From JACDAL01 sp963849115 (GTDB lineage: Bacteria > Actinomycetota > CADDZG01 > WHSQ01): a stretch of 64,000 nucleotides of DNA. Below the pieces are notes generated by a model that was given only the letters and a program-made list of their open reading frames with translations, made no database searches and was not told the origin of the DNA. Position numbers and translations under genes: made by a program. The stretch lies in NCBI GenBank assembly GCA_963849115.1, contig CAWKGK010000010.1, positions 12,939-76,938 of the forward strand, read 5' to 3'. Shown one piece after another: positions 7,637 to 14,806 of the stretch; position 1 is the stretch's first letter, and each line of letters opens with the position of its first letter.

Positions 7637-8388
7637 TACTCCAGCAATAGCAAGGCCGCCATGGCGCCGATGCCACCGACCAGAGCTACCAGTTGCGCGA
7701 GAGATTTGGCCGGCTCTGGTTCCTTGTGGAGGTCCGGAAGGAGATCCGTGCTTGCGATGTAGATGAATGATCCGGCCGAAAACGGAACGAGCATCCTTTC
7801 GATCAATTCAACCGGCACGAGGATCAGAACGGCCAGAGCTCCCAACACCGCCACGGCTGCGCTCAAGAAATTGAGGGCAAGGGCGCGTCTCGGGCTAAGG
7901 CCCGCGTGCAACAGGATCCCGAAGTCTCCGAACTCTTGAGGAATCTCATGGAGAGCCACGGCAATGGTGGTCGCCATCCCCAGCTCGGTTGAGACTGCGA
8001 ACGAACCGGCGACTATCGCCCCGTCCACGAAATTGTGGAGGCCGTCTCCCACCAGGTTCGTGATCGCCACGGGATGCAGGACTTCCTCATGAGGGAAGTG
8101 CGCGTGGTGCCAGTGCAGCACCTTCTCGAGCGTGAATAGCGTCAGCACGCCGGCAAGCAGGGCCGTCGACGCGGTCACATCGAACCCCCTGGGCGATTCA
8201 GCTATCTCGGGGATGAGATGGAAGAAGGCATCACCCAGCAGCGCGCCGGCTGCGAACGCCACCACGAAGAAGAGGCTTCTCTCGAGCCAGTCTCGTTTGA
8301 TCACGAGACCGATCGCACCGATCACCGAGAAGGAACTGATCAAGACGACCCCTATCAGGGCCGGAGCCCATGAAGCTTGAGTACCCAT
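7636..8388 (-). CDS. ZIP-family metal (zinc) transporter
   Basis: The 250-residue integral membrane protein has about eight helices and the two ZIP signature motifs: 'LVGDGLHNFVDGAIVAGSF' in TM4 and 'AVALHEIPQEFGDFGILLHA' in TM5 (HNxxD and HExPQE), which form the binuclear metal site. A His-rich loop 'VLHWHHAHFPHEEVLHP' lies between TM3 and TM4. It probably imports zinc across the cytoplasmic membrane. It is the first gene of a ZIP-zur unit, its stop overlapping the zur start, and has a near-perfect Zur-like palindrome about 20 bp upstream of its ATG, so it should be derepressed by zinc starvation. Confidence 0.9.
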   Translation of the reverse strand: MGTQASWAPALIGVVLISSFSVIGAIGLVIKRDWLERSLFFVVAFAAGALLGDAFFHLIPEIAESPRGFDVTASTALLAGVLTLFTLEKVLHWHHAHFPHEEVLHPVAITNLVGDGLHNFVDGAIVAGSFAVSTELGMATTIAVALHEIPQEFGDFGILLHAGLSPRRALALNFLSAAVAVLGALAVLILVPVELIERMLVPFSAGSFIYIASTDLLPDLHKEPEPAKSLAQLVALVGGIGAMAALLLLE

Positions 8389-8406
8389 GCGGAGGTCTTA
8401 CCCTTA

Positions 8407-8423
8407 TTGAAAATGATTGTCAA
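8407..8423 (-). promoter_or_regulatory. Zur/Fur-box-like operator upstream of the ZIP-zur operon
   Basis: TTGAAAATGATTGTCAA is an inverted repeat (TTGAAAAT-G-ATTGTCAA) with one mismatched pair, and closely resembles actinobacterial Zur boxes (TGAAAATGATTNTCA type). It lies 19 bp upstream of the ZIP start codon, where a bound repressor would block transcription of ZIP and zur. Confidence 0.8.
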
Positions 8424-8602
8424 TTGCGAACATCAACCGAGGGCGGGTAATGGAGCGACAGCCCGCTTTCGCGACCCGAAGGGCTCCCTCACCCGATATC
8501 AGGACCCGACTCTGAGTTGAGCCGACGCATCACTCTGACCGGAGAGGCCTTCGGCCTCGTGGGTGCCCAAGACGACACCTGGCACCGGGGCGGCACGAGC
8601 TG

Positions 8603-9076
8603 CTACTCCAGCAGGTCTTCGCGGTCCTCGCCGTTATCGTTCTCTGACCGGCGCCCGTACTGATCGGGGATAGATCCCCAGCCCCAGATCGGAATCGGTA
8701 ACGCCGGTTCCTCGCCGAAGACCTCCGCGGGGTCGATGCCAACTTCTTCGACCCTGCAGTGATGAGTCCAGTCGTCACCGAAATCAAAGACGTACTCGAA
8801 CTCATCGCCCTTGGAGAGCTCGGAAGAAACCGTGACCCGTTCGTGGTCGAGCCAGTCGGGGAACTCGGGATCCGGGTAACCGATCTCTCGTCCGTCTTGG
8901 AGCCGGAAAACCTGCAAATGGCCGAGGTCCCAGCGCGCCAAATGCAGATCGATCGCGTCGGCCAGGTCGCCGAAGGTGTTGGTCGGGCCGACGACGAAGA
9001 CGCGCCCGGGTGGCGGGTCAAAGTCCATGCCTCGCCCACTCACCAGCTCGACGCGTACCGTAATCCAGTCGGCCAT
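8603..9076 (-). CDS. Plasmid pRiA4b ORF-3-like domain protein
   Basis: The 157-residue protein matches the pRiA4b ORF-3/IS1096 TnpR-like family: 'GRVFVVGPTNTFGDLADAID', 'HLARWDLGHLQVFRLQDGRE', 'SSELSKGDEFEYVFDFGDDW' and 'THHCRVEEVG'. The YxFDFGDxWxH motif is diagnostic. The C-terminus is acidic (SENDNGEDREDLLE). The biochemical function of this family is unknown; members occur both on mobile elements and as single chromosomal genes. No transposase is adjacent. It is cytosolic and monocistronic. Confidence 0.87.
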   Translation of the reverse strand: MADWITVRVELVSGRGMDFDPPPGRVFVVGPTNTFGDLADAIDLHLARWDLGHLQVFRLQDGREIGYPDPEFPDWLDHERVTVSSELSKGDEFEYVFDFGDDWTHHCRVEEVGIDPAEVFGEEPALPIPIWGWGSIPDQYGRRSENDNGEDREDLLE

Positions 9077-9116
9077 GACCTACCGATTATTGCAGTTCGT
9101 CAAGAGAGGGCGACTG

Positions 9117-9806
9117 CTATTTATCATTCGACCAACTCGCGGCCAGTGTCTCTTCCCCAGATTGGGCTACGAGCCTGATCTCTTCGAGATCGTGCAGTGG
9201 GATCGGCAACGACTTTCCCCACGAGCCCTCCCCCTCGTGCACGTAGATCTCCCCCAGTTCCCAGGTCCGACCGTCTTCGGACAACACCTCGCCGTCGTAA
9301 GTCGTCGTCGATCGTCCAGATGTGATCACGCAGAAGATCCACGAAGGGGATCCCTGATAGCCGAAGATGTACCCGAAGCGGACCCCGCGCTCGTCGGTGA
9401 GCGGATGGGCCGCAACGTAATCGCCGTTGGCGATCCTAAGCGTGTCTCGGTAGCTGTCGGCCAGTTCACGATCTCCTCGCCCCACGACGTACATCGCCGA
9501 TGCGCTCAGTAGGATCGAGAGCAACGCTACTGCCGTGATCAGGACCTTCTTGCGCTGCCTCCATTTCTTCTCGCTGTTCACTCCAAGACGGTCTACGACG
9601 CGCGATTCAAAGCCCACGGGCGGCTCGGCACTGGGTGCCAACAGCAAGAGTGCGTCGCCCAACTCGTTGAGCCTCCGGAGCTCGTCACTGCAGCGCTGGC
9701 AGCTACCCACATGCTCGAGGGCACGCGCTCGATCCTCGCCGGTGAGTGTGCCAAGCGCCAGCTCAGGAAGCAGCAGCTCACCCTCCGCACATCCCGGTCT
9801 ATTCAT
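9117..9806 (-). CDS. Anti-sigma factor (zinc-finger type, single TM)
   Basis: The 229-residue protein has an N-terminal anti-sigma domain with the zinc-binding ZAS motif 'HVGSCQRCSDELRRL' (HxxxCxxC). A single transmembrane helix follows at about residues 88-108 ('VLITAVALLSILLSASAMYV'), then an extracytoplasmic domain with no recognised family. It should hold the ECF sigma factor encoded directly upstream at the membrane. The start ATG (9806) overlaps the end of the sigma gene by 8 bp, indicating translational coupling. The nature of the inducing signal is not evident. Confidence 0.9.
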   Translation of the reverse strand: MNRPGCAEGELLLPELALGTLTGEDRARALEHVGSCQRCSDELRRLNELGDALLLLAPSAEPPVGFESRVVDRLGVNSEKKWRQRKKVLITAVALLSILLSASAMYVVGRGDRELADSYRDTLRIANGDYVAAHPLTDERGVRFGYIFGYQGSPSWIFCVITSGRSTTTYDGEVLSEDGRTWELGEIYVHEGEGSWGKSLPIPLHDLEEIRLVAQSGEETLAASWSNDK

Positions 9807-10353
9807 TGGTCACCCCGAGCGCAGCGCGCAAGCGCAGCATCGCCGCTCGCAATCGGGTCTTTGCCGTCCCCAGCGGAATGCCCTCCCTCTCGCTTATCTC
9901 CCGACTGGTTCTTCCCTGGAAGGCAGCCAGCAGCAGCACCCGGCGCTGCTCTTCGGGGAGCTCCAGGATCGCCCGGCGTAATCGTTCGACCTCCGCAGCG
10001 AGCATGCCCTCACGCTCGGTATCGGGCTGGGGGCGGCTCAGGTACAGCAGGGTCGTGTCTTCGAGCACATTCACGTTGCGCACGCGCACGCGTAGAGCGT
10101 CGATAGCCAAATTGCGAGCGATGGTGAGCAGCCATGTGTCGACGCGCCCGCGGCGGGGATCGAAGACCCCCGCATGTTCCCAGGCCCGCACGAACGTCTC
10201 CTGAGCAATATCCTCCGCACTCGCAGGCTCCTTCAAGATTGCCAGCGCCAGCCCGAACACACGCTCCTGGAAGCGTCGCACAAACGCTGCGGTTACCTCC
10301 GGGTCTCTGGACGCGAACCCCGCGAGCAGCGATTCATCGGGCAGCGGCCTCAT
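9799..10353 (-). CDS. ECF-type RNA polymerase sigma factor
   Basis: The 184-residue protein has sigma region 2 ('FVRRFQERVFGLALAILKEP', 'ASAEDIAQETFVRAWEHAGV', 'RVDTWLLTIARNLAIDALRV') and region 4 ('LPEEQRRVLLLAAFQGRTSR', 'EISEREGIPLGTAKTRLRAA'), with the short linker typical of ECF sigma factors. It lies between a secreted lipoprotein gene upstream and its cognate anti-sigma downstream, all on the minus strand. The lipoprotein gene ends 39 bp before the sigma start, so the three may be one operon and the lipoprotein a regulon member. Confidence 0.92.
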   Translation of the reverse strand: MRPLPDESLLAGFASRDPEVTAAFVRRFQERVFGLALAILKEPASAEDIAQETFVRAWEHAGVFDPRRGRVDTWLLTIARNLAIDALRVRVRNVNVLEDTTLLYLSRPQPDTEREGMLAAEVERLRRAILELPEEQRRVLLLAAFQGRTSREISEREGIPLGTAKTRLRAAMLRLRAALGVTNE

Positions 10354-10392
10354 GTATCAGGACGCTAAAGGGGAATGGCTGCTTGCGCCACC

Positions 10393-10869
10393 CTATTTTC
10401 CACCCTTCTTGATGGGGTCGCCGGCCGCGTCCACCACCCACCAAACGTCGCTGAGCCCTTGACCATTGACGTCGCCGGCCTTCTTGTCGCCGGAGAAGTG
10501 GTACAGGGGCAAGTCGTTGTAGGTCACCTGCTGGGTCCCGTCCTTGCGTTCGGCGGTCCCGAGCAGAGACTCGTCGATACCGTCTCCCGCACTCACCTTG
10601 CCCTCCATCGCCGGCCACGCCTCCGCACAGTCGCCGTAGCAGGTCGGCTTTCCGTCTTGCTGCTGATCGGGCACGAACATGTAGAGGGCCATGCCGTCCT
10701 GGTCTACGACCAACTCGCCGAGGTCGCTGCTCGCCAGCTCCAGCACGGGACCGCTCGACTCCTCCTGTTGTGAGGACGACCCTGGCTGCGCGGGGCTCTG
10801 ACTGTCGTCGGACCCGCAGCCGGCCAGCAACAGGGCCGCGACGGCGGAAAGGGCAAGGATGCGACGCAT
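10393..10869 (-). CDS. Secreted lipoprotein with COG4315-type repeats
   Basis: From ATG 10869 (GGGAGGT seven bases upstream) the product is 158 residues with a clear lipoprotein signal (MRRILALSAVAALLLAGC, lipobox LAGC). A Ser/Gln-rich linker follows, then two copies of the secreted YxxxxD repeat domain (PF03640-like): 'GMALYMFVPDQQQDGKPTCY' with 'GDCAEAWPAM', and 'DLPLYHFSGDKKAGDVNGQG' with 'DVWWVVDAAG'. It should be anchored on the outer face of the membrane. The function of this family is not established. It is upstream of the ECF sigma/anti-sigma genes. Confidence 0.9.
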   Translation of the reverse strand: MRRILALSAVAALLLAGCGSDDSQSPAQPGSSSQQEESSGPVLELASSDLGELVVDQDGMALYMFVPDQQQDGKPTCYGDCAEAWPAMEGKVSAGDGIDESLLGTAERKDGTQQVTYNDLPLYHFSGDKKAGDVNGQGLSDVWWVVDAAGDPIKKGGK

Positions 10870-11211
10870 AAAGAGACCTCCCATCTCAAGGACTTATCCG
10901 AGGTAATACGGAGGCGGCACCCAAAGGGTTCATGTGCTCTTTCGAGAATCGACCATCGGTAGTAGTCGTCCCACTCGCGGCCGCCCCTCGGCGGGCACCC
11001 ACTAGGGAGTCCGTGCTCGACCACCGGTCCCGGCGAACGTGATCATCGAGCCAGTCGCTCGTTCCGTGAAGCTCTCGCCGAGACTGCCGGCCAGGTGTGC
11101 TTCTATTGCGTCTGATTCTTGCCTCAAGGGGCTTGAAACGGCCCGACGGTCGGTGCACACTAACGATCCACGCGCAGGGCGTGGTGCTACAACCACAGGA
11201 AGGTAGGGGGC
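10870..11211. other. Divergent intergenic region
   Basis: About 340 bp between the lipoprotein gene (minus) and the GlsB-type gene (plus). It must carry both promoters. No confident -10/-35 or ECF-type pair was found by eye, and no gene is supported. Confidence 0.4.
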
Positions 11212-11490
11212 ATGGGAATCATTGCTTTGCTGATACTGGGGCTACTGGCGGGCGCCATCGCCAAAGCGCTGCTGCCGGGCGACGACCCCGGCGGCTTCAT
11301 CATCACGATGATCATCGGCGTCGCCGGCGCTCTGCTGGGCGGATTTCTGGCGGGGGCGTTGTTCGACGCCAAGCCGATGGACGAGTTCTTCGACCTCTCG
11401 ACCTGGCTCACCGCGATCGTGGGGTCGATCATCCTGCTGTTGATCTACCGGATGGTGGCTGGAAGAGGAGGCGGACGGCGCACCGCCTGA
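11212..11490 (+). CDS. GlsB/YeaQ/YmgE-family stress-response membrane protein
   Basis: The 92-residue protein has three hydrophobic helices rich in Gly/Ala: 'MGIIALLILGLLAGAIAKAL', 'GGFIITMIIGVAGALLGGFL' and 'WLTAIVGSIILLLIYRMVAG', with 'LPGDDPGG' after helix 1. This is the transglycosylase-associated/GlsB small membrane protein pattern. Families of this type are induced by stress; the molecular role is unknown. ATG at 11212 is preceded by AGGTAGGGGGC. A strong hairpin follows at 11509-11534. Confidence 0.9.
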   Translation: MGIIALLILGLLAGAIAKALLPGDDPGGFIITMIIGVAGALLGGFLAGALFDAKPMDEFFDLSTWLTAIVGSIILLLIYRMVAGRGGGRRTA

Positions 11491-11508
11491 TCCCAGCGGA
11501 TTTCTCCT

Positions 11509-11534
11509 ACGGCCGTGGCACACGCCACGGCCGT
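11509..11534 (+). terminator. Strong perfect hairpin after the GlsB-type gene
   Basis: ACGGCCGTGGC / GCCACGGCCGT is an 11-bp perfect stem with a 4-nt loop, located 19 bp after the stop codon. There is no long T-tract, so it may be a GC-rich terminator or insulating hairpin before the ATPase operon. Confidence 0.65.
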
Positions 11535-11636
11535 TGCGCGTTCTTGAGCCCTTCGGCCAGCTCACCGTCGAGATCGACCAGCCGCAGTCGATTTCCGGAA
11601 CCCTCCACCAGACCAAATAGGACATAATGCTCGGTC

Positions 11637-14090
11637 ATGGACGAATCGCTGCAGAGAATTGTCTTCGAGCGGCTTAAGGCGGACGGTTCTCTAGACCTCG
11701 ACTGGAGCGTTTATGTCATCTCGGCCTGCAATGGAGCCGCCGACTTGGAGGCCACTCTCGAGTCCTCGTCGGCCATTGAGGCCTCCGAAATCGCCCCGCC
11801 GACCTCCAACAGCACTCCGGCCGGCGCGTACCTCTCCTCCATCACGGTTCAGGGCTTTCGTGGAATAGGCCCGGAGGCAACCCTGAAGCTGCAGGCGGGA
11901 CCCGGCTTCACACTCGTGGTGGGCCGAAACGGGTCGGGCAAATCGAGCTTCGCCGACGCTCTCGAGGTGCTCTTCACCGGCGACAGCCAGCGCTGGGCCG
12001 GCCGGCGGGCGCAGGTATGGAAGGACGGCTGGCGCAACCTGCACCATCCCCACCCGGCCATGGTCGAGGCGGTTCTCCTGGTCGAAGGCGCCGGACAGGC
12101 CACGGCGACGAGGCGGTGGAAGCGGGATGACGGTGTCGAAGCGGGGATTGCCGAGGTCTTTCCCCACGGCAAGGCGAAGCAGAGCCTCGACTACCTTGGC
12201 TGGGACGAGGCGCTCGTGACTCACCGCCCGTTCCTTTCCTACAACGAGCTCTCCTCGATGCTCGACGAGGGTCCCGGCAAGCTCTACGACGCGCTCTCGC
12301 TCGTCCTCGGCCTCGAGGACCTGGTTGAAGCCCAGGCCGCCCTTTCAAACAGCCGCCGTGATCGCAAGAAGGCAATGGACGCGGCGAAGAAGGTCCTGGT
12401 GCCGCTCAGAGCTCGGCTCGAGCAGGTGCGCGACGAAGGAGGCGATCAGCGTGCAGTGGATTGCCTGGCGGCAACCGGGGGTCGGACCTGGGATCTGGAC
12501 GCGGTCGAGGCCCTGACCGGTGACGACACCGCGGCGGCCGGCGAAATCGACCAGCTGCGGCGAGTTGTCGTTCTCGATCTCCCGGCCCCCGCCCGAGTTG
12601 CCGAGACCGCCACCAAGTTGAGGCAAGCATCACTAGAGCGCCAGGCCGCCATCGGGTCCGGCGCTCATCGCGCCGGCACGCTCGCGTCTCTTCTTGAAGG
12701 AGCTCTCGACTACCACGAACACGACAATGGCTCGGAGTGTCCCGTGTGCAAGACTCCCGGAGCCCTCGACCCGCAGTGGAAAAATCGAGCACAGGATGAG
12801 GCTGACCGGTTACGCACAGAGGCGGCCGCCTGGGACGGGGCAGAGCGCACGCTAAGGGAGGCGGTGCGAGAGGCAACAGAGCTGCTCGTGCCGGCCCCGT
12901 CCGCGCTGCAGGAGGTGGCAGGCATCATCTCCGCTGGGACCACGCTAAGAACATGGGAGCAGTGGCGCGCAGGCATCACACTCACCGTGCCAGAGGAACT
13001 TGCCGGTCACTTGGAGAAGAACCACGAGCCTTTGCTCGACGCGCTCGAAAACTTGAAGATCGAAGCTCAGGCAGAGTTGAACGCGCGACGAGAACGTTGG
13101 CGGCCCGTGGCGCGCGACCTCACCCAGTGGGCCAAGGAGGCGCGCAGTGCATGCCTCGGGATGGAACATGACGCATCGCTGAAGGCGGCCGAGGACTGGC
13201 TCAAGGAAACCGGCGACTCGATTCGCGCTCAGCGCTTCGAGCCCATAGGCAATCAAGCCATTGAGCTCTGGGAGCATCTGAGACAGCAATCAAATGTGCA
13301 GTTGGGCAAGATCGAGCTGGCCGGTGCCAAGACGCGCCGGCGCGTGACGCTGGATGTCACCGTCGACGGGGTCGCTGGAGCCGCGCTCGGTGTCATGAGC
13401 CAAGGCGAGCTTCATGCACTTGCACTGAGCCTTTTCCTCCCTCGCGCCACACTGGAGGAAAGCCCTTTCCGGTTCGTTGTCGTGGACGACCCGGTGCAAT
13501 CCATGGATCCCGCGCGTGTGGATGGACTGGCGCGCGCCTTCGAAAAGGTGGCCCAAGAGCGCCAGGTGATCGTCTTCACCCACGACGACAGGCTGCCGGA
13601 GTCAGTTCGCCGGCTGGGAATCGAAGCAACCACGATCGGAGTGACGAGGCGACCGGCTTCGGTCGTCGAGCTCCGCCCCACGTCGGATCCCGTGGAGGCC
13701 TATCTAACCGATGCCCGCGCTCTGGCAGCCGACTCAGGGCTTCCCGAGGATGTTCGCCGGCGCGTGGTTCCTGGCTTCTGTCGTTCGGCGCTGGAAGCTG
13801 TCTTCACCGATAGGGTTCGTGGACGCCGATTGGCGGCCGGAGCGGAGCACGCAGCCGTCGAAGAAGAGCTCGCCTCCAAAAACACACTGACCGAGCTCGC
13901 AGCGATTGCCCTGTTCGACGATAAGGCCCGAGGATCAGACGTCATGAAAAGGCTCAACCAATTGGGTGGGTGGGCCGGCGACACCTTCAAGCAGGTCAAC
14001 AAGGGTACCCATCACTCCTATCCCGGCAGCCTTTTCAGGCTGGTGACCGATGCGGAGAAGCTATGCAAAAAGCTGGCGGTGCCTGGTTGA
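11637..14090 (+). CDS. SMC/Rad50-like ATPase with CPVC zinc-hook motif
   Basis: The 817-residue protein has a roughly 65-residue N-extension. Then come Walker A (VVGRNGSGKSS, residues 95-104), a central helical region (about 230-580) with a Rad50-like CPVC hook at 368-371, an ABC-type signature (MSQGELHALALSLF, 587-600), Walker B (FRFVVVDDPVQSMD, 611-624) and an H-loop (VFTHDDRL). The last 150 residues (665-817, including KGTHHSYPGSLFRLV) are an extra helical domain not found in RecN or SbcC. It is cytosolic, probably a DNA-binding ATPase. The helical arms are short for Rad50. It overlaps the next gene by 28 bp. I infer a defence or DNA-maintenance role, unproven. Confidence 0.85.
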   Translation: MDESLQRIVFERLKADGSLDLDWSVYVISACNGAADLEATLESSSAIEASEIAPPTSNSTPAGAYLSSITVQGFRGIGPEATLKLQAGPGFTLVVGRNGSGKSSFADALEVLFTGDSQRWAGRRAQVWKDGWRNLHHPHPAMVEAVLLVEGAGQATATRRWKRDDGVEAGIAEVFPHGKAKQSLDYLGWDEALVTHRPFLSYNELSSMLDEGPGKLYDALSLVLGLEDLVEAQAALSNSRRDRKKAMDAAKKVLVPLRARLEQVRDEGGDQRAVDCLAATGGRTWDLDAVEALTGDDTAAAGEIDQLRRVVVLDLPAPARVAETATKLRQASLERQAAIGSGAHRAGTLASLLEGALDYHEHDNGSECPVCKTPGALDPQWKNRAQDEADRLRTEAAAWDGAERTLREAVREATELLVPAPSALQEVAGIISAGTTLRTWEQWRAGITLTVPEELAGHLEKNHEPLLDALENLKIEAQAELNARRERWRPVARDLTQWAKEARSACLGMEHDASLKAAEDWLKETGDSIRAQRFEPIGNQAIELWEHLRQQSNVQLGKIELAGAKTRRRVTLDVTVDGVAGAALGVMSQGELHALALSLFLPRATLEESPFRFVVVDDPVQSMDPARVDGLARAFEKVAQERQVIVFTHDDRLPESVRRLGIEATTIGVTRRPASVVELRPTSDPVEAYLTDARALAADSGLPEDVRRRVVPGFCRSALEAVFTDRVRGRRLAAGAEHAAVEEELASKNTLTELAAIALFDDKARGSDVMKRLNQLGGWAGDTFKQVNKGTHHSYPGSLFRLVTDAEKLCKKLAVPG

Positions 14091-14467
14091 GCGCGCTCGT
14101 CCCCGGACCGCTCGCTGCCGCCCAAAGCCTGCTTTCCTATAGCGACACGACGACCGCCGGGTTGTGGCCACGCGCTGCTGCCTTGTTGGCGCGCCAAGCG
14201 TTGGAACAAGGGCTCGACGATTTCTGGCGCAAGCACGCACCCGGAGTCGAGCACTCCTCACGCCACGCACAACTGCTTTGTCTGCGCAGCTACGCGGATG
14301 AGCAACTCGCAGAAGAGGCGAGTCACACGTGGGCCGCGCTGAGCGGCGCCTGCCACCATCACGCATACGAGCTGTCGCCCACGGCCTCGGAGCTGGAGCG
14401 CTGGATGCGAAGTGTGACCGACGTAGTCGACTCCCTAGAACGGAAAGGCTCAAGCCCTACGACTTGA
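14063..14467 (+). CDS. Small helical partner protein of the SMC-like ATPase, unknown function
   Basis: From ATG 14063 (GGAGAAG just upstream) this is a 134-residue, mostly helical, soluble protein: 'SALVPGPLAAAQSLLSYSDT', 'LLARQALEQGLDDFWRKHAP', 'SGACHHHAYELSPTASELER', 'WMRSVTDVVDSLERK'. The layout (helix bundle with a conserved-looking CHHHAYELSPT motif) is reminiscent of HEPN-like or four-helix accessory proteins, but no family is recognised. The 28-bp overlap with the ATPase gene indicates translational coupling and a shared function. Its 3' end overlaps the convergent csoR by 11 bp. Confidence 0.75.
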   Translation: MQKAGGAWLSALVPGPLAAAQSLLSYSDTTTAGLWPRAAALLARQALEQGLDDFWRKHAPGVEHSSRHAQLLCLRSYADEQLAEEASHTWAALSGACHHHAYELSPTASELERWMRSVTDVVDSLERKGSSPTT

Positions 14468-14726
14468 CCAGCCGTTCGATCGCCGCGGTCGCTTCTCGCA
14501 CCATGTCCTTCCCGTCCTCGGTCCCCTGCAAGACACAGTGGCGAATGTGATCGTCGAGCAGTCCCACCGCCACCTTCTTCAACGCGTTTGAGGCGGCCGT
14601 GATCTGCGTGAGGATGTCGATGCAGTACTCGTCGTTACCGACCATCCGTTGCAAGCCCCGAATCTGACCCTCGATGCGCTTGAGCCTTGCGAGGATCTCT
14701 TCCTTGTCTTCGTAGTAGCCCCTCAA
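14457..14726 (-). CDS. csoR: CsoR-family copper-sensing repressor
   Basis: The 89-residue all-helical protein carries the CsoR Cu(I) ligand set: Cys35 (NDEYCIDIL), His60 and Cys64 (DDHIRHCV), matching the C-H-C triad of M. tuberculosis CsoR (Cys36/His61/Cys65). It also has the family motif 'LARLKRIEGQIRGLQRMV'. It should repress the divergent copB-type ATPase in low copper and release on Cu(I). The operator lies between the two genes at 14759-14775. Its 3' end overlaps the convergent small-protein gene. Confidence 0.93.
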   Translation of the reverse strand: MRGYYEDKEEILARLKRIEGQIRGLQRMVGNDEYCIDILTQITAASNALKKVAVGLLDDHIRHCVLQGTEDGKDMVREATAAIERLVKS

Positions 14727-14758
14727 ACGGGCCTCCTTCCGTCGGGCTTGACATATCT

Positions 14759-14775
14759 ATACCCTAGAGGGGTAT
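14759..14775. promoter_or_regulatory. CsoR operator with overlapping divergent promoters
   Basis: ATACCC-TAGAG-GGGTAT is the GC-flanked palindrome typical of CsoR operators. It is embedded in promoter elements for both directions. Toward csoR (minus) TTGACT (14784-14779) and TATAGA (14761-14756) are 17 bp apart. Toward copB (plus) TTGACA (14748-14753) pairs with TATGGT (14773-14778). Repressor binding would occlude both. Confidence 0.85.
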
Positions 14776-14806
14776 GGTAGTCAAGTCAAGCGAGAGGAAG
14801 GCATCC

